Of a DNA stretch of 40,058 nucleotides, positions 8,030 to 16,133 are shown piece after piece. Below the pieces are notes generated by a model. The model ran no database searches, was not told the origin of the DNA, and worked only from the letters and a program-made list of their open reading frames with translations. The first letter of the stretch is position 1. Every line of letters starts with the position of its first letter. A program made the translations under genes and the position numbers. This DNA is from an uncultured Clostridium sp. (GTDB lineage: Bacteria > Bacillota > Clostridia > Lachnospirales > Lachnospiraceae), in the NCBI GenBank assembly GCA_900543885.1, contig UQTA01000025.1, positions 1 to 40,058 on the forward strand, read 5' to 3'.

Positions 8030-8158
8030 TCATTTCGGTCGCACAGTGAGCTGTCTGATATGTCCGTCAGAGGCCAGTTGTTGTAAGCTTGCAATGGCCA
8101 CTACATGATAGCCGCCGTAGGATGCAATAAATTCTGCTTGGGATAAATAAAAAATGAT
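8030..8158 (-). pseudogene. Possible 3' remnant of an unidentified gene
   Basis: On the minus strand a stop-free run of about 40 codons ends at TGA (8032-8030). It translates to a protein-like tail, EFIASYGGYHVVAIASLQQ then LASDGHIRQLTVRPK, without a start codon or RBS. It may be the last part of a gene lost by deletion, convergent to the TPR lipoprotein. A hairpin (GGCCA...TGGCC, near 8072-8099) lies inside. I cannot name the family. Confidence 0.28.
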
Positions 8159-8159
8159 C

Positions 8160-8203
8160 AAAGGAGTGGATCGTTGGTTTTTGCTTGGATCCACTCCTTT
8201 TTT
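8160..8203 (+). terminator. Rho-independent terminator
   Basis: AAGGAGTGGATC and GATCCACTCCTT form a 12-bp stem around a T-rich loop, followed by a T run. It ends the transcript of the TPR lipoprotein, about 155 nt past its stop. Confidence 0.85.
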
Positions 8204-8289
8204 GCTGTAATTTTAAAAAGACCATGGTACAATAAATTCAAAAGAATCTGCGTAAACGCAAAGCTTTAAAGGGAAAGGAAGCAGGAAAT

Positions 8290-8823
8290 ATGGTCTATAC
8301 ATGTACATATCCGTCACCACTGGGCAATATTTTACTGGCGGCAGATGAGGTTGGACTGACCGGTTTATGGTTTGAGGGACAAAAATACTTTGGAAATACA
8401 CTTCCAAAAGAAACGGTTTCACAGGAGATCCCGGTCCTGATTAGGGCTAAAAAATGGCTGGATGTTTATTTTTCCGGGAAAGAACCGGACTTTACCCCAG
8501 CGCTTCATCCTGCAGGTTCAACCTTTCGTCAGGCTGTGTGGCAGATTCTGCTGCAGATCCCTTATGGACAGACTATGACATATGGGGAGATTGCAAAAAA
8601 AATGACCCAGATGCATGATGCGCCGCATATGTCTGCCCAGGCTGTAGGTAGCGCAGTGGGACATAACGAAGTTTCCATTATCATTCCCTGTCATCGTGTT
8701 GTAGGGATAAATGGCAGTCTCACAGGATATGCAGGGGGAATGGAAAAGAAGGTCGCGCTGTTAAAACTGGAACATACAGATATGAGTGGTTTCTTTGTTC
8801 CAAAAAAGGGAACTGCGCTTTAA
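8290..8823 (+). CDS. ogt: Methylated-DNA--protein-cysteine S-methyltransferase (O6-alkylguanine-DNA alkyltransferase)
   Basis: A 177-aa suicide repair protein that moves the alkyl group from O6-alkylguanine to its own cysteine. The active site IIPCHRVVG is present with the acceptor Cys at residue 134. Upstream are the family blocks FRQAVWQILLQIPYGQTMTYGEIA (helix-turn-helix DNA-binding part) and QAVGSAVGHN (asparagine hinge). The N-terminal domain (about 1-75) is the usual short ribonuclease-like one. There is no Ada-type regulatory domain, so this is the Ogt form. A purine-rich RBS precedes the ATG. It is 35 nt from the next gene, a TfoX-N protein, and the two probably share a transcript ended by the hairpin at 9216. 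Confidence 0.95.
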   Translation: MVYTCTYPSPLGNILLAADEVGLTGLWFEGQKYFGNTLPKETVSQEIPVLIRAKKWLDVYFSGKEPDFTPALHPAGSTFRQAVWQILLQIPYGQTMTYGEIAKKMTQMHDAPHMSAQAVGSAVGHNEVSIIIPCHRVVGINGSLTGYAGGMEKKVALLKLEHTDMSGFFVPKKGTAL

Positions 8824-8858
8824 GTGAATCTTAAGACCACAGAAATGGAGAAAAGGGA

Positions 8859-9173
8859 ATGGCATCCAGTAAAAGTTATTTGGATTTTGTATTGGAACAA
8901 TTGTCTGATTTAGAGGAGATCACCTACCGGGCCATGATGGGAGAGTACATTATTTATTACCGGGGGAAGATCGTAGGCGGTATTTACGATGATCGTCTGC
9001 TTGTAAAGCCTGTAAAAGCCGTATTTTCTTATATACCCCAGGCTGTTTATGAATTACCTTATGAAGGGGCCAAAGAGATGCTGTTGGTAGAGGATGTGGA
9101 TCAGAAGGAATTTCTTACAGGACTATTTAGGGCAATGTATGAAGAGCTTCCTGCTCCGAAGAAGAGAAAATGA
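8859..9173 (+). CDS. TfoX/Sxy N-terminal domain protein
   Basis: A 104-aa protein that is essentially one TfoX N-terminal domain (PF04993). The diagnostic stretch is ITYRAMMGEYIIYYRGKIVGGIYDDRLLVKP, followed by YEGAKEML and a basic tail (APKKRK). In gamma-proteobacteria the full TfoX/Sxy regulates competence, but stand-alone N-domain proteins in Firmicutes have no established role and lack the C-terminal helical domain. Co-transcription with ogt is suggested by the 35-nt gap and the common terminator. No competence genes are nearby, so a competence role should not be assumed. Confidence 0.85.
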   Translation: MASSKSYLDFVLEQLSDLEEITYRAMMGEYIIYYRGKIVGGIYDDRLLVKPVKAVFSYIPQAVYELPYEGAKEMLLVEDVDQKEFLTGLFRAMYEELPAPKKRK

Positions 9174-9215
9174 TAATTATTTTTCCCAGTATATCTGGAA
9201 AACGATCTGAAAATG

Positions 9216-9258
9216 AAAAAGGCGTATGGATCCCTGGTGTAGGCTCATACGCCTTTTT
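9216..9258. terminator. Bidirectional rho-independent terminator
   Basis: AAAAAGGCGTATG and CATACGCCTTTTT form a 13-bp stem with A/T tracts on both sides. It lies between the convergent TfoX-N gene and aroA, so it can serve both. Confidence 0.9.
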
Positions 9259-9266
9259 ACGGCTGT

Positions 9267-10541
9267 TTATATTAAATTCTTAAGATCCTGGTAAAACTGG
9301 GGATAAGAAATATTTACACATTCTGCCCCATTGATCTGTGTAACGCCTTCTGCGCAGAGAGCAGTTACTGCAAAGGTCATGGCAATGCGGTGGTCTAAAT
9401 GGCTTTCGATCACTGCACCATGAAGCGGTCTTCCGCCGTGTATGATCATGCCGTCCTCTGTTTCCGTTACATCAGCTCCCATGGCACTTAAATTTTCCAC
9501 CATTACGGCGATTCGGTTGGATTCTTTTACCTTTAATTCTGCTGCATCCCGGATCACGGTAGTTCCCTGTGCAAAGCAGGCCAAGGCTGCGATCATAGGC
9601 AGCTCATCAATAAGAGTTGGGATAATGCTTCCTCCGATTTCTGCTCCGTGAAGGGAAGAAGCACGGACTAAAATATCAGCAACAGGTTCTCCTTCGTCTT
9701 CTTTTACATTTAATAAAGTAAGATCTGCTCCCATAGCCTTACATACATGAAGAATGCCGTCTCTGGTAGGATTAATGCCTACGTTTTTGATCAGGATCTC
9801 AGAGCCGGGTACCATAAGGCCTGCAGCAATGAAATAAGCAGCAGAAGAAATATCTCCCGGTACATTTACCTTTCTACTGTGCAGTTCACTGGCTGGCTCA
9901 ATGGTAGCAGTGGTATCCTTTGTGGTTACATGAGCACCGAACAGATTTAACATGATCTCAGAGTGGTTTCTGGATACATAAGGCTCTGTAACGGAAGTTG
10001 GGCCATCTGCGTAAAGCCCTGCTAATAAAATAGAAGATTTAACCTGGGCAGAGGCTACTTTGGAAGTGTAGTGGATGCCATGAAGAGCTTTTCCATGGAT
10101 GGCTAAAGGCGCGCAGCCATTTCCATTTACACTGACAATATCCGCTCCCATAAGGGACAGCGGTTCCATAATACGCTTCATAGGACGTTTCTGGATAGAA
10201 GCATCACCTGTTAAAGTTACATCAAAGTTCTGTGCAGATAAGATACCGGAAATCAGACGGGTAGTAGTGCCACTGTTTCCGCAGTCTAATACGGTTTCCG
10301 GCTTTTTAAGGCCGCGAAGACCATTTCCATGTACCAGAACGATATCCCCTTTATTTTCAATAGCAATTCCCATACTTTCAAAACAGGAAATAGTAGACAG
10401 ACAGTCTGCTCCCTGTAAAAATCCGGTAATTTCGGTAGTTCCCTTTGCAAGAGAGCCAAACATCACAGCACGGTGGGAAATGGATTTATCTCCCGGAACT
10501 GTGATCTCGCCCTTCAACGGGCCTGATTTTCTAAATTCCAT
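9267..10541 (-). CDS. aroA: 3-phosphoshikimate 1-carboxyvinyltransferase (EPSP synthase)
   Basis: Sixth enzyme of the shikimate pathway, joining shikimate-3-phosphate and PEP. At 424 aa it has the usual length. Visible motifs include the PEP/S3P-binding N-terminus GEITVPGDKSISHR (Lys19), LDCGNSGTTTRLISG near residue 85, and VKESNRI near residue 340. The run DHRIAMTFAV near the end is the conserved C-terminal signature. GGGAGG lies 6 nt before the ATG. It is the last gene of aroF-tyrA-aroA, 23 nt after tyrA, and ends at the shared terminator at 9216. The motif pattern around GNSGTTTR is the class typical of Firmicutes; glyphosate sensitivity cannot be judged reliably by eye. Confidence 0.97.
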   Translation of the reverse strand: MEFRKSGPLKGEITVPGDKSISHRAVMFGSLAKGTTEITGFLQGADCLSTISCFESMGIAIENKGDIVLVHGNGLRGLKKPETVLDCGNSGTTTRLISGILSAQNFDVTLTGDASIQKRPMKRIMEPLSLMGADIVSVNGNGCAPLAIHGKALHGIHYTSKVASAQVKSSILLAGLYADGPTSVTEPYVSRNHSEIMLNLFGAHVTTKDTTATIEPASELHSRKVNVPGDISSAAYFIAAGLMVPGSEILIKNVGINPTRDGILHVCKAMGADLTLLNVKEDEGEPVADILVRASSLHGAEIGGSIIPTLIDELPMIAALACFAQGTTVIRDAAELKVKESNRIAVMVENLSAMGADVTETEDGMIIHGGRPLHGAVIESHLDHRIAMTFAVTALCAEGVTQINGAECVNISYPQFYQDLKNLI

Positions 10542-10564
10542 ATCTTCCTCCCAGACAGTCCGGC

Positions 10565-11716
10565 TTACAGCCGTACCATTTCGTATTTATAGTATTCCAG
10601 CCGTTTCCATGCTGCGGTCATAGCTGCTTCATCATAAAATTCAATTTTTAAGGTGCCTTCGCCCCGTTCCCTGTTGTTATTGATGCCAATATTTTTAATG
10701 CTGATGCCTTTGGCAGCCAGAATAACAGCAATAGTGGAGATAGCACCAACCTCATCGGCCATATCCACAGAAAATGCGTAGGATGGTTCTACAGAACCTT
10801 TGGCACGGTCAGTAATGGTATTGCGGTAATCCCTGGATTTTTCAAACAGTTTATAAATAGCATTTCCCTGATGCCCTTTTATTTCAGAAAGGATATCCTG
10901 AAGGGAATCAATATAGCGCTCTAGCATATCTGCAATAGGCTCTGCATTGGTCATACAGATCTGTTCCCACATTTCCGGGGAAGAAGAGGCAATACGTGTA
11001 ATATCCTTAAAACCGCCGGCAGCTACCTGTTTCATGGTTTCAGCAGGTGAATCAGAGTCTTTTACCAGATTTACAAGGCTGGAAGCAACCAGATGAGGCA
11101 GATGGCTGATGGCGGCAACAACAGTATCATGTTCCTTGTAATCCAGCACCAGGGGAATCGCCCCCACGGTCTGTGCAACGGCGATAATACGTTTGACATT
11201 TTCGGAGTATTTCAGGGAAATATCGCCATATCCACAGCCATTCTGGTTAAAACCTTCTGGCGGTGTAACAATATAATAAGCATTTTCAAGGAGATGGTCA
11301 GTTGCATTTTCATAGCCTGTTTTTTCAGAACCTGCCATGGGATGCCCGCCTACAAAACAGTCTGTAAGTCCCTGACGCAGGATCTCTTTGTGGATGTCGG
11401 TCTTGGTGCTGCCAACATCCGTGATCAAGGTCCCCGGTTTTAAATAGGAGCGGATCTTAGACAGATATTGTGCATTGTATTCTACCGGTGTACATAAAAA
11501 GATCAGGTCACATTGTTTTAGCTGCTCATCAATGCCGTCTAAAATAACATCTACAATACCGTCTTTTTTAGCCTGTTCCAGTTTGGAACGGGTGCGCATA
11601 TAGGCCATGATGCGGATATCCGGACGTGCTTTTTTAATTCCCTTAGCCAAGGAACCACCGATAAGGCCAAGACCAATAAAGGCAATGGTTGTATCATTCA
11701 TAGTGAATTTTTCCAT
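10565..11716 (-). CDS. tyrA: Prephenate dehydrogenase with C-terminal ACT domain
   Basis: This enzyme oxidises prephenate to 4-hydroxyphenylpyruvate with NAD+, the committed step to tyrosine. It is 383 aa. The Rossmann motif GLGLIGGSLAKG is at residues 15-26, and the substrate region HPMAGSEKTGYENA and the helical dimerisation part (SHLPHLVASSLV) follow. From about residue 310 the sequence is an ACT domain (SVDMADEVGAISTIAVILAA), which in this family gives feedback control by tyrosine. AAGGAG lies 10 nt before the ATG at 11716; an internal Met at residue 6 is a poorer start. No chorismate mutase domain is fused. It follows aroF after a gap of about 417 nt filled by two palindromic elements, and precedes aroA. 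Confidence 0.95.
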   Translation of the reverse strand: MEKFTMNDTTIAFIGLGLIGGSLAKGIKKARPDIRIMAYMRTRSKLEQAKKDGIVDVILDGIDEQLKQCDLIFLCTPVEYNAQYLSKIRSYLKPGTLITDVGSTKTDIHKEILRQGLTDCFVGGHPMAGSEKTGYENATDHLLENAYYIVTPPEGFNQNGCGYGDISLKYSENVKRIIAVAQTVGAIPLVLDYKEHDTVVAAISHLPHLVASSLVNLVKDSDSPAETMKQVAAGGFKDITRIASSSPEMWEQICMTNAEPIADMLERYIDSLQDILSEIKGHQGNAIYKLFEKSRDYRNTITDRAKGSVEPSYAFSVDMADEVGAISTIAVILAAKGISIKNIGINNNRERGEGTLKIEFYDEAAMTAAWKRLEYYKYEMVRL

Positions 11717-11807
11717 TTCAAAATTGCTCCTTACAATACAGAATCACCTGAAAACCTTTACAAAAGAAAGGCCTTCAGGTGTTTGACTGTGGATAATAAG
11801 TGGTATG

Positions 11808-11972
11808 CTAGTACATCGTTTTCGAAATAACTGTACCACTCACTTGTCTGCGAATCTGATTGCACAGGCCTAAAAGCCTCAGCGTAGCCCGCTACGCCTG
11901 CGTTTTTAGACCTGCACACTCAACTCCGCATCCTACGTGATTAGTACAGTTATTTACGAAACGATGTACTAG
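11808..11972. repeat. 165-nt imperfect palindrome bounded by CTAG (element 1), MITE-like
   Basis: The outer 29 nt at 11808-11836 match the reverse complement of 11944-11972 at 26 of 29 positions. Both ends are CTAG. Inside are weaker paired blocks and a central hairpin (GCGTAGC / GCTACGC at about 11881-11897) flanked by CTAAAA / TTTTTAG. No ORF is present. It lies between aroF and tyrA and would be part of their transcript. It shares its right CTAG with element 2. A non-autonomous transposable element with CTAG target duplication is the simplest reading; a structured RNA element is the alternative. Confidence 0.8.
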
Positions 11973-12133
11973 TGTACTGTATCATTCATTTTCAGCAAAA
12001 TGACGCAAAATGAATTTTCAATCTGCAAGGCGGAGGAATGAGGCGATGCGGTGGCATCGTCGATTGACGACAACACAGCAGATGGAAATTCAGGCAAGTC
12101 ATTATGCGAAATATGAATAATACAGTACACTAG
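11969..12133. repeat. 165-nt imperfect palindrome bounded by CTAG (element 2), MITE-like
   Basis: The outer 36 nt match their inverted partner ending at 12133 at 31 of 36 positions (CTAGTGTACTGTAT at the tip of each arm). It has the same length as element 1, and the two overlap by exactly the CTAG at 11969-11972. Inner hairpins include CGATG / CATCG and CGTC / GACG. Its last base abuts the stop codon of aroF (12136-12134). It has no ORF. The core differs from that of element 1 apart from a shared GCGGAG-like patch. Confidence 0.8.
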
Positions 12134-13156
12134 TTATCTGGCTTCAAAAGTCCTGCCAGCCAGATCCACATATGGCTTTAAGTCTGCCATTAATTTATCA
12201 AATGCATCAAAAGTAAGAGACTGAGGACCGTCGGAAAGTGCTTTGGACGGATCTGGATGAACCTCGATCATCAGTCCATCAGCGCCAACTGCCACAGCAG
12301 CTTTTGCGAGAGGTTCTACATAAGCCCTTACCCCCGTTGCGTGGCTTGGATCTACGATCACAGGAAGATGGCTCTTCTGACGGATCACAGGAACCGCACT
12401 GATATCCAGAGTATTTCTGGTGGATGTTTCGTAGGTACGGATACCACGTTCGCATAAAACGATATTTGGATTTCCCTCTGAAATAATGTATTCAGCAGCA
12501 TTCAGCCACTCATCTATGGTAGCACATAAGCCGCGTTTTAACAATACAGGCATTCCTGATTTTCCTGCTTCCTTCAACAGCTCAAAGTTCTGCATATTTC
12601 TGGCACCGATCTGGAGCATGTCTACGTATTTAACGGCAGCTTCAATTGCATGGGCACTGGTAACTTCGCAGATCACGTTCAGTCCGGTCGCTTCTCTGGC
12701 TTCCTTCATATATTTTAAGCCTTCTTCTTCCAGACCCTGGAAAGAGTATGGGGAAGTACGGGGTTTGTAAGCACCGCCGCGAAGGAAGGTAGCACCAGCC
12801 TTTTTTACAGCGAAAGCAGTAGAGAGCAGCTGCTCCTTTGACTCAATTGCACAGGGACCTGCCATTACAGTCATGGTTCCTGGACCAATATGGGTATTAC
12901 CAACAGGAATAACAGAGTCATCCGGGTGGAATTTTTTGTTGACCAGTTTGTAGGACTCTGTGACAGCAACAACTTTGTCAACGCCATCACTCATTTCAAT
13001 GTTGCTTCCTGCAAGCTTGGTCTTATCGCCTACAACTCCCACAATAGTGACCTGGGAACCTTCGGAAAGGTGGACCTGAAGGCCCTTTGATTCAATAAGG
13101 GAAGTTACTTTCTGAACGTCTTCTTTGGAAGCCTGTGGTTTCATGATAATGATCAT
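12134..13156 (-). CDS. aroF: 3-deoxy-7-phosphoheptulonate synthase (DAHP synthase, type I-beta with N-terminal ferredoxin-like domain)
   Basis: First enzyme of the shikimate pathway, condensing PEP with erythrose-4-phosphate. It is 340 aa from the ATG at 13156. A GTG at 13168 is in frame but overlaps the RBS (AAGGAG, 13173-13168), so it is rejected. The N-terminal 70 residues (MIIIMKPQASKEDVQKVTSL) form the ferredoxin-like/ACT-like regulatory domain seen in Thermotoga-type enzymes. The catalytic barrel follows with MAGPCAIES, LRGGAYKPRTSPYSFQG, the metal/substrate run VLCERGIRTYE, VIVDPSHATG and the C-terminal MIEVHPDPSKALSDG. It is first in the aroF-tyrA-aroA operon. No T-box was found in its short leader, which instead holds a direct repeat and a tiny ORF. 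Confidence 0.95.
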   Translation of the reverse strand: MIIIMKPQASKEDVQKVTSLIESKGLQVHLSEGSQVTIVGVVGDKTKLAGSNIEMSDGVDKVVAVTESYKLVNKKFHPDDSVIPVGNTHIGPGTMTVMAGPCAIESKEQLLSTAFAVKKAGATFLRGGAYKPRTSPYSFQGLEEEGLKYMKEAREATGLNVICEVTSAHAIEAAVKYVDMLQIGARNMQNFELLKEAGKSGMPVLLKRGLCATIDEWLNAAEYIISEGNPNIVLCERGIRTYETSTRNTLDISAVPVIRQKSHLPVIVDPSHATGVRAYVEPLAKAAVAVGADGLMIEVHPDPSKALSDGPQSLTFDAFDKLMADLKPYVDLAGRTFEAR

Positions 13157-13171
13157 AGTCTGGCACACTCC

Positions 13172-13218
13172 TTATCTGCATAATGGTATCTGCATTCTTA
13201 TTTTTATCTGCATAATGG
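13172..13218 (-). other. Direct repeat and 13-codon ORF in the aroF leader
   Basis: The 14-nt word CCATTATGCAGATA occurs twice on the minus strand (13218-13205 and 13186-13173), 32 nt apart, with a third partial copy (ATGCAGATA) between. Within this block ATG (13213) opens a 13-codon frame, MQIKIRMQIPLCR, whose TAA is embedded in the aroF RBS (TAAGGAG). The peptide is not rich in aromatic residues, so classical attenuation is not supported. It could be a repeated operator or a coupling ORF. Confidence 0.45.
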
Positions 13219-13244
13219 ATATCCTGTTTTAAAAGCTTGCAGAC

Positions 13245-13273
13245 AGTTTAATATATAAAAGCATAAAAGTCAA
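13245..13273 (-). promoter_or_regulatory. Promoter of the aroF-tyrA-aroA operon
   Basis: On the minus strand TTGACT (13273-13268) and TAAACT (13250-13245) are separated by 17 nt, about 90 nt upstream of the aroF ATG. Confidence 0.75.
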
Positions 13274-13322
13274 CACTTTAATGCTTTAAACTTTAACGCT
13301 TTTATGTAAAAGTAAACGTAGA

Positions 13323-15827
13323 TCATAAATAATGACCAGTCTGGCTGAATGGATTTTTCGCCAGCTTTTCCGGTGTCTCGCAGGCAACAATACGGCCACC
13401 GTCAGCACCTCCGCCTGGTCCCATGTCAATGATATAGTCAGCATTGCGGATCACATCAAGATCATGTTCGATGACCACAACGGTTGCACCGTTTTCCATA
13501 AGGGTCTGGAATACCTTAAGAAGTGTCTGTACATCCAGAGGATGAAGACCGATGGTAGGCTCATCAAAGATAAACAGCGAGTCATTTTGCAGCTTGCCCA
13601 TTTCACTGGCCAGTTTCAGACGTTGGGCTTCACCACCGGAAAGACTTGGGGTTTCTTCTCCTAAAGTCAGATAGCCAAGTCCAAGCTCTTTTAACACAGT
13701 GAGACGCTGTTTAACCAGCTTTAAGTCATCACAGGCTTCAAGCGCTGTGTGGATGTCCATGTCCATAAGTTCTGGAAGGGAAATTTTTTGCCCCTTTTTA
13801 TTGGTATATTTAATGAGGGAAGCTTCTTTGGCATATCTGGAACCTCTGCACTCCGGGCATGGAATGTCAACATCAGGCAGAAACTGTACATCCAGACTGA
13901 CCTGGCCGGTGCCGTCACATACCGGGCAGCGAAGCTTTCCAGTATTATAGGAAAAATCACCTGCTTTATATCCCGTATTTTTAGCATCTGCTGTTTTGGC
14001 AAATACTTTTCGCAGTTCATCGTGGACATTGGCATAAGTAGCAGCAGTGGAGCGCACATTGATGCCAATAGGAGTAGCATCGATCAGCTTTACCTGTGAA
14101 ATACCTGCCGGGTCTACAGAAAGAACGTGGGAGGGCAGAGGTGCTTTTGCAATAGCAGCTTCCATACCAGGTACCAGGCTTTCCAGAATGAGCGTGGTTT
14201 TTCCGGAACCGGAAACACCGGTTACGACCGTAAGGCGGCCTTTGGGGATCTTTACTTCAAGGGGCTTTACTGTATGGATCGCACCGGTAGAAAGGGAGAC
14301 TGCGCCATGTTCAAACAGGCGGTCTTCCATGATCACCGGGCGCAGGCGTTTCATACATTCCGGCTTTAGAAAAGCACCAATGCGGGATTCTTTATTTTCC
14401 GCAATATCAGCAATCGTTCCTTCTGCGATCACCTGTCCGCCTTTTGCCCCTGCTTCCGGTCCCATTTCGATCAGCCAGTCTGCATGGGAAAGGATCTGGG
14501 TGTCATGATCTACCAGAATAACGGAATTTCCGTCAGCGATCAGATCATCCATAACTCCTGTCAGTCCAACAATGTTTACAGGGTGCAGTCCGATAGACGG
14601 TTCATCTAGTACATAAAGAACACCTGTGGTGCGGTTGCGTACGGCTCTTGCTAACTGCATTCTCTGACGTTCACCGGTAGAGAGAGTAGAAGCAGCACGG
14701 TCCAGGGAAAGATATCCAAGACCCAGCTCCAGAAGCCGTTTCGAAGCTGTCTGGAAGGATTCACAGATACTTTCTGCCATAGGCAACATTTTCGGTGGAA
14801 GAGAAGCCGGCACATTGTCCACCCAGGTGGTCAGTTGAGATAAAGTCATTTCACAGGCCTGTGCAAGGGAAATCCCCTGCAATTTCGGTGCTCTTGCACG
14901 TTCATTTAAACGGGAACCGTGGCAGTCCGGGCAGATATCTTCCTTTAAAAATTTTTCTACCCGTTTCATGCCCTTTTCATCCTTTACTTTAGAAAGGGCA
15001 TTTTCTACGGTGTAAACAGCATTAAAATAGGTAAAATCCAGTTCTCCTGCCTGATTGGAGTTTTTTGCATGATAAAAAATATGTTTTTTCTCAGCAGGTC
15101 CATGGAAAACAATGTCTTTTTCCTGTTTGGTCAATTCTTTAAAAGGTATATTTGTACGCACGCCCATTTCACGGCACACATCGGTCATCAAAGACCACAT
15201 AAGGGTATTCCAGGGAGCAACAGCGCCTTCGTCAATGGTTAAAGAATCATTTGGTACCAGTGTATCTAAGTCTACAGTGCGCACAGTTCCTGTTCCGTTG
15301 CAGGTCCGGCAGGCACCCTGACTGTTAAAAGCCAGTTCCTCTGCAGAAGGAGCGAAAAAGCGGATGCCGCATTCAGGACAGACCAGTTCTTTTCCAGCAG
15401 CTACTGCCAGTGCAGGAGCCAGGTAATGCCCATTGGGACAGCAGTGGGAAGCCAGACGGGAATACATCAGGCGCAGGCTGTTTAAAAGCTCCGTACCGGT
15501 TCCAAAGGTGCTTCGGATGCCGGGAACACCGGGACGCTGATGCAGGGCGAGAGCAGCAGGAACGTGTAAGATGTCATCTACGCAGGCTTTAGATGCCTGA
15601 GTCATGCGCCTCCTTGTATAGGTAGAAAGAGACTCCAGATAGCGTCTGGAACCTTCTGCATACAATACGCCTAAAGCCAGGGAAGACTTTCCTGAGCCGG
15701 AGACTCCGGCAATAGCTACGATCTGGTTTAATGGTACATCTACATTGACATTTTTCAGATTGTGGACACGGGCGCCGCGGATCTGTATTTTCTGTATAGT
15801 ATTTTTAAAAACCTTAGTTTCAGACAT
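13323..15827 (-). CDS. UvrA-like ABC ATPase lacking the UvrB-binding domain (class II UvrA/UvrA2-like)
   Basis: An 834-aa paralogue of the excision-repair damage sensor UvrA (usually about 940 aa). It has two ATPase halves: Walker A GVSGSGKSS at 41-49 and GVSGSGKTT in the second half; Walker B VLYVLDEPSIGLHP and LFIFDEPTIGLHP; signatures LSTGERQRMQLA (first half, a departure from LSGGEAQR) and LSGGEAQRLKLA. Zinc modules are seen as CPNGH...CPECG then CRTCNGTG in half one, and CPVCDGTG...CPECRGSRY in half two. Between the first Cys pair and CRTCNG there is no room for the UvrB-binding domain. Such shortened forms are known from UvrA2 and antibiotic self-resistance relatives, and act without canonical UvrB loading. 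It is a single gene with its own promoter at 15862-15890. Family certain; cellular role unknown. Confidence 0.9.
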   Translation of the reverse strand: MSETKVFKNTIQKIQIRGARVHNLKNVNVDVPLNQIVAIAGVSGSGKSSLALGVLYAEGSRRYLESLSTYTRRRMTQASKACVDDILHVPAALALHQRPGVPGIRSTFGTGTELLNSLRLMYSRLASHCCPNGHYLAPALAVAAGKELVCPECGIRFFAPSAEELAFNSQGACRTCNGTGTVRTVDLDTLVPNDSLTIDEGAVAPWNTLMWSLMTDVCREMGVRTNIPFKELTKQEKDIVFHGPAEKKHIFYHAKNSNQAGELDFTYFNAVYTVENALSKVKDEKGMKRVEKFLKEDICPDCHGSRLNERARAPKLQGISLAQACEMTLSQLTTWVDNVPASLPPKMLPMAESICESFQTASKRLLELGLGYLSLDRAASTLSTGERQRMQLARAVRNRTTGVLYVLDEPSIGLHPVNIVGLTGVMDDLIADGNSVILVDHDTQILSHADWLIEMGPEAGAKGGQVIAEGTIADIAENKESRIGAFLKPECMKRLRPVIMEDRLFEHGAVSLSTGAIHTVKPLEVKIPKGRLTVVTGVSGSGKTTLILESLVPGMEAAIAKAPLPSHVLSVDPAGISQVKLIDATPIGINVRSTAATYANVHDELRKVFAKTADAKNTGYKAGDFSYNTGKLRCPVCDGTGQVSLDVQFLPDVDIPCPECRGSRYAKEASLIKYTNKKGQKISLPELMDMDIHTALEACDDLKLVKQRLTVLKELGLGYLTLGEETPSLSGGEAQRLKLASEMGKLQNDSLFIFDEPTIGLHPLDVQTLLKVFQTLMENGATVVVIEHDLDVIRNADYIIDMGPGGGADGGRIVACETPEKLAKNPFSQTGHYL

Positions 15828-15861
15828 AAAATGTGAATACCTTTCTCATTATTCTGCAACT

Positions 15862-15890
15862 ATTTTATCAATCTGGGCATACAATTGCAA
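15862..15890 (-). promoter_or_regulatory. Promoter of the UvrA-like gene
   Basis: On the minus strand TTGCAA (15890-15885) and TAAAAT (15867-15862) are separated by 17 nt, 35 nt before the start codon. Confidence 0.65.
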
Positions 15891-16033
15891 GGAGAGCAGG
15901 CAGAACGGGGGTTTTGCTGAAATATAAAGGCAAAATGACAGTAAAAAATGAGAAAAAACATGGATACATGGTAACTTAAATCAAATTATCTGGAATGTTT
16001 TGGAAAAATGTTGTGTAGAATTTAACAAAAAAC

Positions 16034-16062
16034 TTGAAAATTTCAGAAAAATATAGTAGAAT
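16034..16062 (+). promoter_or_regulatory. Promoter of the EF-G-like gene
   Basis: TTGAAA (16034-16039) and TAGAAT (16057-16062) are separated by 17 nt, about 70 nt upstream of the ATG. The region between this and the UvrA-like promoter is AT-rich with no gene. Confidence 0.7.
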
Positions 16063-16133
16063 GTACACATGGCAAAGACGAGGCAGAAAAACAGAGCTGC
16101 TTCGTACAAATAAAGTGTACAGGAGGGAAGTTT

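Noticed and set aside
13157..13168. GTG start for aroF
   Set aside because: The GTG overlaps the AAGGAG RBS; the ATG at 13156 is correctly placed.
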